This document shows, piece after piece, positions 10,353 to 22,013 of a stretch of DNA of 64,000 bases. Positions within the stretch are counted from its first letter, which is position 1. Each line of letters starts with the position of its first letter. Where the stretch lies: contig JADWOT020000292.1 in NCBI GenBank assembly GCA_036345935.2, positions 186,001-250,000 on the forward strand, written 5' to 3'. Source of the DNA: Taenia hydatigena. Its lineage: Eukaryota; Platyhelminthes; Cestoda; Cyclophyllidea; Taeniidae. The position numbers and the translations under genes are program-made. Below the pieces are notes generated by a model that was given only the letters and a program-made list of their open reading frames with translations, searched no databases and had not been told where the DNA came from.

Positions 10353-13300
10353 GTAAGAGCATTCGCTTTACTCCAACCAGGCAATTTTAGGACGCTGGCG
10401 CTAAGTTGGTGTTCCCGATTGAACATCAGTCCTGCAGGATCACTGTCAAGAAGCCAATCAACCTATCAGGATTTAAAAGAGAACCAGCGGTCGACGACTC
10501 GCCTAGTAGTCAGAAATCGTGGAATCACGCTATTTTTAATGAATAAGGAAGCCCGGTGGGAGGGTGTTGTGCGCTTTATCCGCAGTGACGACTTCGTGCA
10601 GAAACAGTCATGCTGGTGGCATTAAGAAGATTAGAAGAAGGAGCCACTAGTCGTTGTCCTACGGTTCTCAAACTAAGCGGTTAGTTACTTATGATCACCT
10701 TGATTTGATCAGTCTTACTCTTCTGAATCTGATGTAGCACTTAAGAATGGTTTCGTTCTTCAGCTTCCTTTGAAACTATCAGCGATTGTCCACTGCAAAG
10801 TAAGATTATCCTTGCAAAGGCTGACACGCGAGTGAGCTTGTTGTGTTGTGGCATCCTCAGCGCCGATGTTGAACGATTCGTGCCTTGTACAGTTTCTTCA
10901 CACGACAGGTGGCTGTGTCGGTTAGGTGCCCAGAATCAGGTGGGTGTCCAACGAAGTAGATGAACGTCCTTTCACGAAAACTGCTGCCGATGCTGTAAGG
11001 CAAACATTGTGAGAGAGGGATGGGTGTACGGCCATCTTTGAAAGAACGCTCACTTTCAAACATTGAAGCATCTTACTGCTGGAATGGCCGAGTGCGCCAT
11101 CTCGAATCGTACTGTTGTTTTGTTAAAACTTCACTTAATAGACTTGGTTCATTGCCAAAGGGCGTGGCGTGTGCGCACGCTCTGCTGTTGTCACCTGCCG
11201 TCTCATCCCGACTAAGAAAGTCCCGCCGTTCAAACAGTTGGAACTACATGGAACCACTCGAGGGCTTTTACATGGCGAACTAAGTGTTGGTTTATTTGCT
11301 TAACCTCCTTCCAGATGCAGGCTGGATCCAAAGTTCCAACTCCCTCATCTGTCCGCATTCATTTGCAGAGGCCTTCATTCACCGTCACGTCCAAATTTAG
11401 GCAAAATTGCTTCACAATTCAATTTTAGAAATGTACAACCATCATTCATCATGTTGTCATTTGGCATTGGTTTGCTCTCATAAATTACCATCTCCGCGCA
11501 TATGTATTTGTGTGAACTCACAATCATGCAGCTAAACAGCGCAAAATGGTCTTCTTTGCTTCACTTTAACTACCGCCTTATTTTTCGGTGTCTTGGCTGC
11601 AAAGATTTGATCGTTAGCCCCGCCCATATTTTGCTGCCTCAGCAGTTTTGGCAATCCTTTTTTCACATCTGTAAACGCCGCAGTTTATCACATGATGTAT
11701 CTGCTCTTTTGCATCATTTTATTAAAAGCAGCTTTTTGGTGTTTAAGGGTAGCGACTTCCTTAATTAATTTAATGTGGTCAGAGAATATGATTCGTGTTT
11801 CCATAGCATCGCTACGTCTCTTATGAAGCATGAGTTTTGTGTACAGCGCCTATTATTTGGTCTTTATGATGCCTTTGTCAGCCGACCATCGTCTGGTTAT
11901 CTTTGTACGATGGCTCTCCAAATTGCCAAAGTTATGGACTAGTGTAATTTTAGTGAGTGGATCGGTTGAGGTGACCAAGGTTGTCAGCTCGCATCTAAAA
12001 CGTCTAAATGTAAAAGCCATTCATCACCACAAGTTCTTCCGCCAATGGATAACTTAAATTACACAGTGCACTAAACTGTAGAAAAGAAATGCAAAACAAG
12101 CTCATGGTATTTAAAGCTCATTTACATTTGCCGATGCACCGCGTGCGAAATTCGTTTGTTCGGTTTTCATCACGTTCATTTTCTGGTTATTTAGTTACTA
12201 ATGCTTTATCTGCTCATCTGCCTTTAAAAACTTAACCTTAAACCTTTAAAATCAATAGTGGTAAATAATTTTTATGGTCAGGAGCAGTGGGTTTCCATGA
12301 CTGCAATACATCTACCTTCTAAGTGTTACTTTCTGCTGCCGTATATGGCGCCGCTCTCAAATGCCATCAGAAGACAGTTTGACGAACAGTTTGTATTGCT
12401 TTGCCGTCGAGTTTGCTCTGGCCTGTAAAGCGAGCAAGTGCAGGCCACATCATTCGACAATTTATGGGACCAAACTTCAGACTACCTGAAAAGAAGTGGA
12501 GGGCATACAATACTGCCCTCCCGACGGACTGATGCTTTGCCTATCCATGCTCTGTTAGGCAACCATGTAAGCAATCATACGCTTTTCACAAGCCCCGACA
12601 AGCTACTAGGAGTCATCGCGCCAAACCGCAGATCTCTTTGGTCACTTGGTGGTTGATGCTCGAGGGATTGTTGCGCACTTTGAAGACATTGAGTTCGTAC
12701 GTTATGAAACCGAGTTATCACATGGTTTACCACCGCATTGACAAACAAAGGAACGGGAACTTTAGGGTCTCACAACGTACACTTCTTTGCTGTTGGTAAG
12801 TCATTCTTCTTTCGATTGCAGGCCCTCCGAGGAGATAAAGAGATCAACTAGCAAAAGTGAGTAAACAAGGTGAACGTGTAATACAGTTACATGGAGGAAT
12901 TAACTGGTCAAAAGAAAACCGTAAGAACTAGCCGTCTGAATACAATTTTCTTCCAGTCGATACTCTCACAAAAGACTTCGTCGTTTCTGCTTTAATGGTC
13001 CCCTTGATCCAAAACTTCTACCATATGATGAAGTGAAGGCGAATCTGAGATATTCATTCGTTCGCCAGCTTTGTCCAGTGAGCAATTCCAGGGTGCATGG
13101 CTCCATTTTAGTGGTCCTCTTGATTTTCACCAAACAGACTTCAACTTCCACATTGAATTTGTTCAGTAAACTAGTTAAGGAAGGTCCACAATAATCCGGA
13201 GTTTTATTGTCCTTTTTGATTCAGTTGTTAAAGCCAGACAGGATCCGTTTCGTTACCTATATTTTTATCTTTCGGGCCGAAAGAACATGCCGCCAGTTCT

Positions 13301-14998
13301 ATTGTTCGCGCCTCATCGTTTCAAGCCTTGCTTTGCACGTCCTCGTAACATTTAACGGTTGGATGGTGCATTCGCGGTACCGTGATCCTCTCTTCTGTCC
13401 TCTCCACCACTTGGTTGCTATCCACGTGAGTTCTGGCTCGAGGCTTCAAATTTGATTGAATGAGATGTGGCGACATGGTACTTGAGGGTATGTCTGATGT
13501 GATCTAGTGAATCCGCAGGTAATGTTCTGTTTTCCAGCAGGTCAAGAAGTCTCTTTACTTTAAAAATGTGCTTGGATCAGCAATGGGAGCATAAATTTTG
13601 CAAATCCCGAAAATAACGTAGATTGCAGTTTCCCCCTTTTGGCAGTTATGAGGTACACAACTGAGTCCTTTCTTGTTTTGAGTTTATTGAGTAATTTTCA
13701 TTAACTTTATGAATTCTGCAATGCATTTTGGAGGCAGATCGCCCTGTAGTGTAGAAATGAGTTTGCCAACTGGTCAGGCTCACTTTATGGTCCAAATTTA
13801 ACCGTCGAGAAAATAAAAGTACATTAAGGCGTTATAAAATTTCGGAATGGATATTTGAGTTTGCAACTTTAAACTTTCCAAAACTGCTTGTTTAATAAAT
13901 TTAGAAATGAGTATAGCTAGGCAAGTGTTAAGATTAAATCTTAATTTGGATCTAGTATTGACTCCAAAGTAAGCTAAGATTTAGTCGGACTCCGGAGATT
14001 TGTGCAAACAATTTCATGATGTTCATCGGGATACCGCTGTCTCATTAATGTTTAGAGTCGGCTAATCATTAAGCGAAAAGTCTTTTCACTTTTGACGCTC
14101 TTTTTGTTAAGCAGTGGGTTCAAGTTGTCGTTGGCTACACTTCTTTCCATAATTTGTAATGGTTAACGGTTTCAAGAAATGCAAACTGGCTTTCTCAATT
14201 GGTCGAAAAGTGATAGTTGGAGTTTTGGAGAATGAAAACCAGGCTCGTCTCCTGAGGCCAAGGCGCTACTCGCCAACGTCCATCAAAAATAAAGTAGCTC
14301 GCGGGAGTACGCAATGCACATGGTTGACATGCCTCCCTTCAAAGTTCTCATTGATGTGTGTGTGCACTTATGTCTGCCTCTCAAAAGCATCAATGGTTAT
14401 TTTTCATTGCAGTTAGGTAGTAATGCATCTGGGAGGTTTTGGGTGAATGCATATGACCTCCAATGTTAGTAAACTGCACCAAAGGCAGCTGTCTTGAAGG
14501 CAAATTTTTGGAGCTACATTGATCCCATTTAGTGGTTTAACTGGATCATTTCTAAGCTCTTACAGTAATTCACTGCTGTCAGACCATCGTTCATTTGCAC
14601 TCTACCAATGCTGAATATTAGCGCAGTGATGAGCCCCTTTCGAAATGTGGGAAGCAATGATATTTTCCATATACGGTCAACTTTTCAGCCCTACCCCTCA
14701 TGTCACCACTGCAACCCTCGAGTTGTTTCAAGGGTTGCTGCTAGTTACACGCACCTGGAGGTAGCCTCATTGTACTCGCATAGAAGGGCTGGTAAGCTTA
14801 TGGTATGGACTTTTGGTTATAAGGGCCGATTTTTGGAAGATAAAAAAGTCTATTTATAACGGGCACCATTTGTACAGCATTTCCCTTTGATCGGCAGCAC
14901 AGCTAGCTACAACTCCTGCTTGGTTTGCCTTTAATTGTGCTATTAAAAACTCGGCTCTGACTCGGTTAATGGCTGGTCTGTGCTTATTTATCCCGCAG
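10353..14998. other. Long stretch without a supported gene
   Basis: Contains several open frames of 60-90 codons (for example 11020-11283, 11502-11768, 12438-12656, 13207-13455). None has a recognisable domain. A segment near 12442-12568 has an acceptor-like and a donor-like border, too weak to call. No repeat was recognised. Confidence 0.4.
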
Positions 14999-15101
14999 GT
15001 CTTAGCGGCACTTCTCGGGGTCTTGACTTTCATCCACCTCCCCTACTTTTTCATCCTCCGCTTCCGCCCCTACTCCGAGTTGCGTTTGATGTCCTACTAT
15101 A
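14999..15101 (+). CDS. Candidate small exon with a membrane segment
   Basis: A 103-nt segment is framed by a textbook acceptor (TTATTTATCCCGCAG) and a GTAAGT donor at 15102. The open frame encodes a strongly hydrophobic stretch followed by basic residues: 'VLAALLGVLTFIHLPYFFIL' then RFRPYSELRLMSYY. This looks like one transmembrane helix plus a cytosolic loop of a multipass protein. I cannot name the protein, and flanking exons were not found. Confidence 0.35.
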
Positions 15102-16699
15102 GTAAGTCCTCCACAGCTATCATTTTTGTGGTTTGCTGAATTTGTGTCCTACAAGCGGAGTAAGCGTGGAGCTTGATTGCTCCCATACTTGAGAGGACCT
15201 TTTAACATAACTCTAAGGTACTTCTACGTCAGTCATAGCAGTGTTTTTAATCAACATAATTGTCGAATGCTCACCCAAGCAGGTGTTGGGATTGGGGTTA
15301 ATTTTTCCTGTACTTACTTCAATTTGCGCCCAAGTTATTGTCTTTGCGTAATGCATCGTCTTGTTGGACCGCATGTGGTTCACATCCATGTCTTGCAAAT
15401 CAGGCGCATAAAGCTGGAGTGTCATGTCGCAATAGCCAATACCAATAAAGGTTAACACCTGACCAGCTGCACTTTTGAAGGGGAATGGCCCGATTACGAT
15501 GACTTCAGCCAAAAATTCACATCAAACAGTGATACGCGGTGAATGCATTTGTTTCAGCAATCATTTTTGGATTTTGTGAACCCCAAGTGCGGGTAGTCTC
15601 ACCGCTGAAGATGAACCTGTTTGAAAAATCAGCATTCACTTGTTGTTAATGCTCCACAATCGATTCCACAGAGTCAATCCGCTATGCGCGGTCAGTAGGC
15701 TTCACCTCTTGAGTCGGCGGAACTTTTCAAGCATGAAGATGCAGCAAAGCCTCCGTGAGAATACGCTGTAGAGAGCATCTCGAAGTGTCCACTTCTTGAC
15801 CACGGTGTCGAATTAATGTCCCTGGAGCCTTAGCAACGCCCTTACAAACTGTTTCGATGTTTTGTTGAAGGGCAGCTGGTGTGTATAAGACCACTAATTG
15901 ACTCACTCTCTCCAAATTTGTTAAATTAGCCCCTTTGCATTTACTGGGATTAAATCACTATTCCAACCTTATTTTGTGAGCTGTAGCTGCCAACCATGCA
16001 TTATTTTAATGCATTACTCAGCAATGAAAGAAATTTTCTGTATGGCACTGTATTTTTAGCAACCAAAACTGTCAGCCGTCATGCTGTTTTTCTTCATTGG
16101 AGCCACTTTACTGCACAAATGGTGCAAAATGCAAACCTTGCGCGAAATTTGGGACTTCTCTTAGCAGGTCCAGAAGCAGATGTTAACGTGGTTGTACTAG
16201 ATCTGGGCGTAAGTGACAAATGTGGCCTGTTAATTGTAGCTGCTGCGGCCATGTCTTGGGCCAGTGCAGACACCCTTAATCAAGATGACGGGGTAGGCGG
16301 CAGCGGTAGTGCGTGTGCATCCACCCTATTGGCAGAATGCTTTATTGACAGTACGATACGACGATGACACGCTCGGCCACACAACAGTAGGGCATTTGGA
16401 CGGCTTGAATGTGAATGTGAAAGAACATCCGGCTACTTCGTGTAATGCCTGCCTGATTGTGAACACCTAATCGATGCATAGCGGCTTGTCGTGCAACAAA
16501 ATCGGTTCAACCACTCGTTAGGTATTATTTCCTTAAAAGTACTTTTGTTTTAGGCAACAAAATAAGCTTTTATTTTGCTTTTATAGATGGAATAGAAGCC
16601 TATCTTTTAACTTGAAAAAACGTTGAAGTGAAGTCTCATTGAACCGACGTTCAGTTGACGACATTCAACTTCGCTGGTCTGCTTGAAGGCGTTAGTCTG
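15102..16699. other. Non-coding stretch, nothing firm
   Basis: A 123-codon frame at 15996-16367 has no recognisable domain or splice context; left uncalled. Confidence 0.4.
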
Positions 16700-16871
16700 T
16701 GTTGAGATGCATTCTTTTCTGTTCTCCAACTGTGTTTCCATCTACAAACTACCTTCGCGCCCACCTGATAATTGTCCATCGCAACAAGATTCGACCTGCT
16801 AAGGTACTCCGCTGGCCGGTTACGAAGGGGAAGTTTACGCACTAGTAGAAGAGGAAAAGCCACAAGGGTAG
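16700..16871 (+). pseudogene. Ty3/Gypsy integrase C-terminal end, plus copy
   Basis: The plus strand near 16770-16871 encodes 'VHRNKIRP' and, after a frameshift, 'GYEGEVYALVEEEKPQG' to a TAG at 16869-16871. These match the end of the minus-strand integrase at 18069-18914 (VHHNKIRPYRG, then GYEDETNVIVEE). It is the decayed 3' end of pol from a second Ty3/Gypsy element in the opposite orientation. Upstream pol sequence is not recognisable. Confidence 0.6.
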
Positions 16872-17610
16872 CACCGGGGACGGTGAGCAAAAGATGAGAG
16901 GCTATATAATACTCGTGTTCTTTAAATGTACTCTGTACGCGGGAGGTGGATTCTAGACGAGCATGTCGTTAGTCTGGGCCTAAAGAGACCCTCCTTGTAA
17001 TACCTATGTTCTTTAAATGTGCTTTGCAGGCCAGAGACGGAAGGACAATTTTAACCTGCTTGCGGATCACCGTGATCGCTTTTTGGAGGCTGACACACCC
17101 TCGTCCTCGACTCTCTTTATCATCCTTCAGCAGCTCAGAGGTCGTCTTGCCCGTCCAGGGCAATGTAGCCATACAACCCACCGCAATCGAAACCAGCATT
17201 CAAACAAACAAAGTATTGCAGTTACACCACAGTGGGCTGGCGTTTTCACTTAGTAATCGCTGTATGCATTTATTTCGTCTGCTCGCATTGATGTTAGACT
17301 TACGTCGGATTCGGATTTGTTCACGTGTTATGTGAGATGGTGATAGTGGCCAAATTCGTCGATTTTAGGAATGATTGGCTTCGAAACTGTGTCAAGCCAT
17401 CTGAGCCTCCATTCATGATATTTGTGTTGCATCTTCGCTATAAATCATATCAAGTTTTTTTTAGTTAACTCTGCTTGGCACCTAGCCTTCTCAAAGGTAG
17501 CAAATTTAAGACCACTGTTACCGTTTTCGCTGCCATTATTGCCTAAATATATGTATTCTGCCCAAGTATTATGCTCTCTTTTGTCTTCAAGGAAGTCACA
17601 GGGCGGCGTA
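16872..17610 (+). mobile_element. LTR-like segment after plus-strand pol relic
   Basis: Directly after the pol stop, the sequence (gtagcaccggggacggtgag; then gttctttaaatgtactctg) matches the region after the minus-strand pol stop when reversed. Around 17000 a second 'gttctttaaatgtgctttgc' appears, so two LTR starts or a nested copy may be present. Near 17175-17215 and 17545-17610 there is resemblance to the array at 60.7-62.9 kb and to the window end. A TATA-like 'gctatataatactc' lies at about 16901. Exact LTR ends cannot be set by eye. Confidence 0.45.
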
Positions 17611-17769
17611 ATAACGGCTGGTTGGAACGTTGCATTTATCAAAAGGAATGGTAAAAAATGTTTTTGGAAAATTGGTTAGAGCCAACAAAAGGATGAAAAG
17701 TTACACCCTATGTCTTGAAAGGCGTTCAAGGTTTGCTAGTCTGATTGAATGTATGCTTAACCAGTTGGT

Positions 17770-18068
17770 CTATTCAGGTTTCGGATACTGTAAATGCAAT
17801 AGCAGAGGGTTCTTCCTCTTCCTTCTTACCGCCCTTGTTATTAGAAGTCTGAACACGCTTCGACATGTTTATTGCGGGTAAGAGAGAGGGCACAACGGGA
17901 CCTTGTAGGAGAGTGCAGGACGAGAATAAGTTGGGCTTCTGGGAGTTACCACACCGCTGCGCTACCAGGTTCAAATTGTTCTCCCGCCTCTGGCCTACAA
18001 AGCACATTTAAAGAACATAAGCATTACACGGCTCCCTCGTCTTTTGAGCGCTGTCCTCGGTGCTACTC
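17770..18068 (-). mobile_element. LTR-like segment after minus-strand pol
   Basis: On the minus strand this follows the Ty3/Gypsy pol stop. It contains 'gttctttaaatgtgctttg', 'ccagaggcgggagaacaatt' and, further on, an AATAAA (near 17868-17874) as expected in the R region of an LTR. It is an inverted counterpart of 17000-17100, so the two elements meet tail to tail. Confidence 0.5.
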
Positions 18069-18914
18069 CTATTGGTTCGCCTTGATTAAACCATCGGGTG
18101 GTTTTCTTTCTTCTACGATTACGTTGGTTTCGTCCTCGTAACCGACTGGCGGAGCACCTCTATAAGGTCGGATCTTATTGTGATGGACGGTTATTGGCTC
18201 GATACGGAGGTCTGCGTTCCAGACGAGGTAGTTCGTGGGAGACAGAACTTTTACTGCGCGGAAGTGGTCTTTACTTCAAGGATGGTGAAATTTGCAATGT
18301 TTTCCAGGCGGGGGAATCGGCCGATATATTTGGACGAGATCTCCTTCGTGGTAGGCGGTGAGTCGACTGTGCTTGGCATAGTATTTCTTTTGTCTGGTAT
18401 GAGACCTTTGTAGGTATTGACGGGCAAAATTAAACGTCTTTCTTACCCCTTCTTTGAGACGTAGTACGTACTCCGGGGCATTGTCAGTAGTCACTTCCTT
18501 ACCCGGTAGGAATACATAGGAGGGGACTCTCATTTCGCGGCCTGTGAGCATCTTGAATGGAGAGACTCCGGTTGATGTATGGGCCGTAGCCCTATAGGCG
18601 AGAAGAGCGCGTCCAAGGTTTAAATCCCAATCTTCCGGTCGTGTCTCCTTCGTGAAAGCCCTTAGTAGTCCTATCAGGGTCCGGTTGGTTCTTTCCACTT
18701 GTCCGTTGCGTAGTTCAGCGAAGAGTCGGCTTTTGAAATTAGGACCTTGGTTGCTATAGACTGATTCGGGCACTTCGTGTTGACAGATCCAACGATTGAA
18801 AAAGGTTGACGCGACTGTCTCCGCGTCTTGCGACTTCATGGGTTCTGTATCGGTTTGCTTGATTGTCCAGGTCTTGGTAGAAATCATTAGAGGGGAACTG
18901 GACAGCACATTCAA
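18069..18914 (-). pseudogene. Ty3/Gypsy integrase, broken
   Basis: The minus strand encodes the C-terminal part of a Ty3/Gypsy retrotransposon integrase. The core has 'FFNRWICQHEVPESV', then 'NGQVERTNRTLIGLLRAFTK', 'LLAYRATAHTSTGVSPF' and the C-terminal 'YHEGDLVQIYRP' and 'VHHNKIRPYRG'. Between FAEL and NGQVERTN about 20 residues normally present are missing, so the core is internally deleted. A TGA at 18276-18278 interrupts the frame, which then continues open to TAG at 18069-18071. Sequence above 18914 no longer reads as integrase. A dead element close to the 5' side of the methionine aminopeptidase relic. Confidence 0.9.
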
Positions 18915-19181
18915 TGGCTACCATTTCACCTGTCCACTTAGACCGGCAAAGAAGGTAAGTTGTTGCGTCTAAAAATGCATTGACAGTTTTCTTTTAGACT
19001 TTATTTAGGACTGTTCCAGAGCGTATCACGCGCCTCGACGATGAGGATACTAGAGTTCCGGTGTCAGAACGGGAGGTCAAGAGCTCTCACTCGATTATTG
19101 CGCTCAATGGAGAGGGAGTCGAGGGGGTCCGCCAGACCGGAAGAGTAAAACTGATCCGCTTATTTTGCCTAACCCTCTTAG
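18915..19181. other. Degenerate sequence between retroelement and MetAP relic
   Basis: Probably decayed retroelement and flank; nothing specific supported. Confidence 0.35.
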
Positions 19182-21324
19182 TTGACACGAGAAGTTCTCC
19201 ATTAGGCAATCGCGATGGTTGGATTTGGTGTGACAACTGACGAAATCGATTGAATTGTCAACGAGGCCTGCATAGATCGGGAGGGTTATCCCCACCGCTC
19301 AATTCTTTCAACTTTCCTAAGTCCTGCTGCACGTAAGTTTCTCCTTCTTTCGATAATTAGTCTTCGTTACCTTTAGATCGGTAAACGAAGCAGTTTGTCA
19401 TGGTATTCTCGATCAGCGGCCTCTTGCCGAAGGAGACATTCTTAACAGTAAGTCCTCGGCATAACATCAAATTTATACAAGCTAAAATCGGAATAAGCTG
19501 CTTACTGATTTCAACCTCACGAATGAGTTCTGTGTGGATTATTTTGATCTGAAGAGTGCTTTGGATACGTTCACTTCAAACTGTGCGTAAGCTAACACTA
19601 TAGCTTGACAGCACCATCCTCACAAGACAGGTACATTTAAATCGGCGTAATTTTTAAGCAAATTGAATAAGTCATCATCAGAAGTGACAGCGGTTAGAGG
19701 CAAACTGGATTTGTGTAAAACTTTGCTAATTCCAACTTTGGTCTATTCCATCGTTTATTGCTCAGTGGTACTTTTCCTCATAATGTAATGCTGACGGTTT
19801 CTACCCTTGACCCTTCTTTGATGCTCAGTTGACATAACCACCTACTTTGGTGGTTTCCATGGCAATTTAAACGAGTCGGTCTTCGTGAGAATCCTCAACA
19901 AGAGATCTATTCGACTGGTGAATAACACCCACAACTGCCTGGCCAAGTCAATGGATGCTGGTGAGCCCTTTTGCTTTAGTCTTCGCACATTTACTCAATT
20001 CATCGAGGTCGCATACCTTCTGAAGTGCGTCTGTGTGCTCATTTAGGTCTCAATTTTTAGCCCAATTGCGCATTCTTTTATCTGTTTATCTTATCATGGC
20101 GTGTGCCAGATATGTCGAATTAGTATCGCTAGTGCCCTGCGTATGTTGTGCACGGACAAGGCGAGTTTGGGGCGACTGTCTTACTGTGTACATGCACCCA
20201 ACAATGTGTGGATAGAAGTTTCTTGCGAAAAGTAAATGCTCATTTCTATCTACTAAAGAGTTTACACAAGGCACTGCAAAATGAATGAACTCTCTCTAAG
20301 AATTCTGTCTGTCTGTCGTCAGTTGCCTCGATCGTGGTGGCTATCAGCATTTCCCGCATACAGGACAGCAATGCATAGCCTGTGAAACACCTGGATCACC
20401 CTGAGCGCTTGTTCATAAACTGCTGTGTGGCGAAATGGCAAAAGGGATAGATCCTTTTGGAGGAATGGGAACGTTAGAACGTTTTTTTTCCACACACACA
20501 GAATGTTCCGCTGTAGTTCAGCTGTGCTGCTTGAAGAATTCTTCTCCTGAGTCTACTTATTTGCCTCACGATGTCTGGAGAACCAATGGGTCAAAGTGTT
20601 TGGGCCCATTAAGCAGCAGTAGCGACTATTTTACCTAATAAGGCTAAAGTTTGTTAACTGAGTTGCGTTTTAAATGCGTAGCAACGACAAAACCGTTTTG
20701 ACAAAATTAACAATATCTTAAAGTAGTGCAGGGGCGACTTGCCTTGTTTTAGCCCCAGGTTTCTCAGTTGTTTACAACACCTTATTTCGCCCCATTTGGA
20801 CTCCTTTCAGACATCGCTGTGTTACCGGTTTCAATTAGGTTTGATTGGTATCTAAAACTGCAGACATTTTTATTTGCAAAGTGACCTGAACCGAGGCTTA
20901 TATAATGCCGTAAACGAGTACAAAGGGTCCTTTTATTTCACGTCTACTTCCCCTAATAAGGTATTACTCATTACAAAAACCTACTTACTAAATTAATTTA
21001 AGCACACGCTCTACAGCTCTCTATTTATCACCGACAGAAAACAAAGCCGTGGGATCGACAGCGCCAGGTCATTGTTTCACAATCAAGCCACTGATCAACG
21101 AGGGTAGCTGGAAGGATGAAATGTGGCCGGACAAATGGACAGCTGCCACAATCGATGGTTTGCGATCCGCCCAATTCGAGCATACCGTGATTGTTGTCAA
21201 ACGTGGCGAAGTAATTGGAACACCTGCCATGCTGGAAGGCGGCCCTCCGCTGGAGGTGGTGACTGCACGCTGCATTTCTGTTGCTGCTGGCGACCGCATT
21301 TTGTGGACCAGTTGTGCGCCCTGA
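19182..21324 (+). pseudogene. METAP1: Methionine aminopeptidase 1 pseudogene, four exon relics
   Basis: Four exon relics in order match cytosolic type 1 methionine aminopeptidase, which removes the initiator Met from nascent proteins. Exon 19182-19332 reads GVTTDEID, stop, IVNEACIDREGYP and, in another frame, PPLNSFNFPKSCC. Exon 19377-19447 reads SVNEAVCHGILDQRPLAEGD. Exon 19829-19960 reads IDITTYFGGFHGNLNES. Exon 21038-21324 reads [20 protein letters not shown] and RSAQFEHT. Borders are GT..AG and phases fit; the first intron is 44 nt. Damage: TAG at 19203-19205, TGA at 19251-19253, a 1-nt frameshift near 19293, and no exon for the CGHGI..APN region between 19961 and 21037. Two metal ligands are changed: HGD to HGN, and TIEP to TIKP. 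Zinc-finger N-terminal exons are not seen upstream. Confidence 0.85.
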
Positions 21325-22013
21325 AAATGGATGTCAAAGCCATTTTGGAGTAAAAAGCCACCCCGAATCCGACGATGAATTGAAATGGCGGTACCTGAGG
21401 CCCTGTGAATTTTGGCTCCGCCTTTTGAACCCTCGTTTATACCTGCTGCTGACGATAACGATAATTTCGATGCCAGCTTTGATGAATTGCATAGCCGATT
21501 ATTGCTTGCATTCGACTTGTCACCGAGTCAGTCACCTTTGGTTTGAAATTAGGATTGATGTCCCCGTAGCAAAATTTTTTTTCCAATTTAAAATTTATTC
21601 GAGGAACTAAGTCTCTTTCCTTGAGTTTGTTATTTATTCTCTGAATGCTCCTTGTTTAATGAATGCAATTATGCAGGAGTGGCATTTTCTGTAGTTACGG
21701 AACAAATGTTTTGCATGTTTGGGACCCAGAAATAGGTAAGGTTCGATGCTTCCTTCAGCGAGAGCATAATGAATTCCGCCAGATCCCAGGAAGCCTGTGG
21801 TAATTACGAGATCTTGATAAATTTTGAAGTTCTCCCAAGTATTTCATTTTAAAAATCGTTGAAGTGATCATTTAAAACAAGTTTTATTTTAAGCTTCATA
21901 GAGCGGTCAGATTAAGGAGTGTAGACACATAAATAAATCTTTTAATAAAGATCAGAGGTGAACAACGGATCCAGATGTGGAATGGTGGTGGTAGAAGTTG
22001 TTTTTTTCGTCAG
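21325..22013. other. Intergenic stretch
   Basis: A-T rich sequence after the MetAP relic, with AATAAA-like motifs around 21930. No coding signal. Confidence 0.4.

Noticed and set aside
15996..16367. 123-codon plus-strand open frame
   Set aside because: No domain, no splice context, no repeat relation; chance cannot be excluded.
19829..19960. First read as a LINE reverse transcriptase C-terminal fragment
   Set aside because: Sequences IDITTYF..HGNLNE and the flanking exons with matching phases fit methionine aminopeptidase far better.
20746..20790. Possible missing MetAP exon (GFSVV)
   Set aside because: Only five residues match and the diagnostic CGHGI and APN motifs do not follow.
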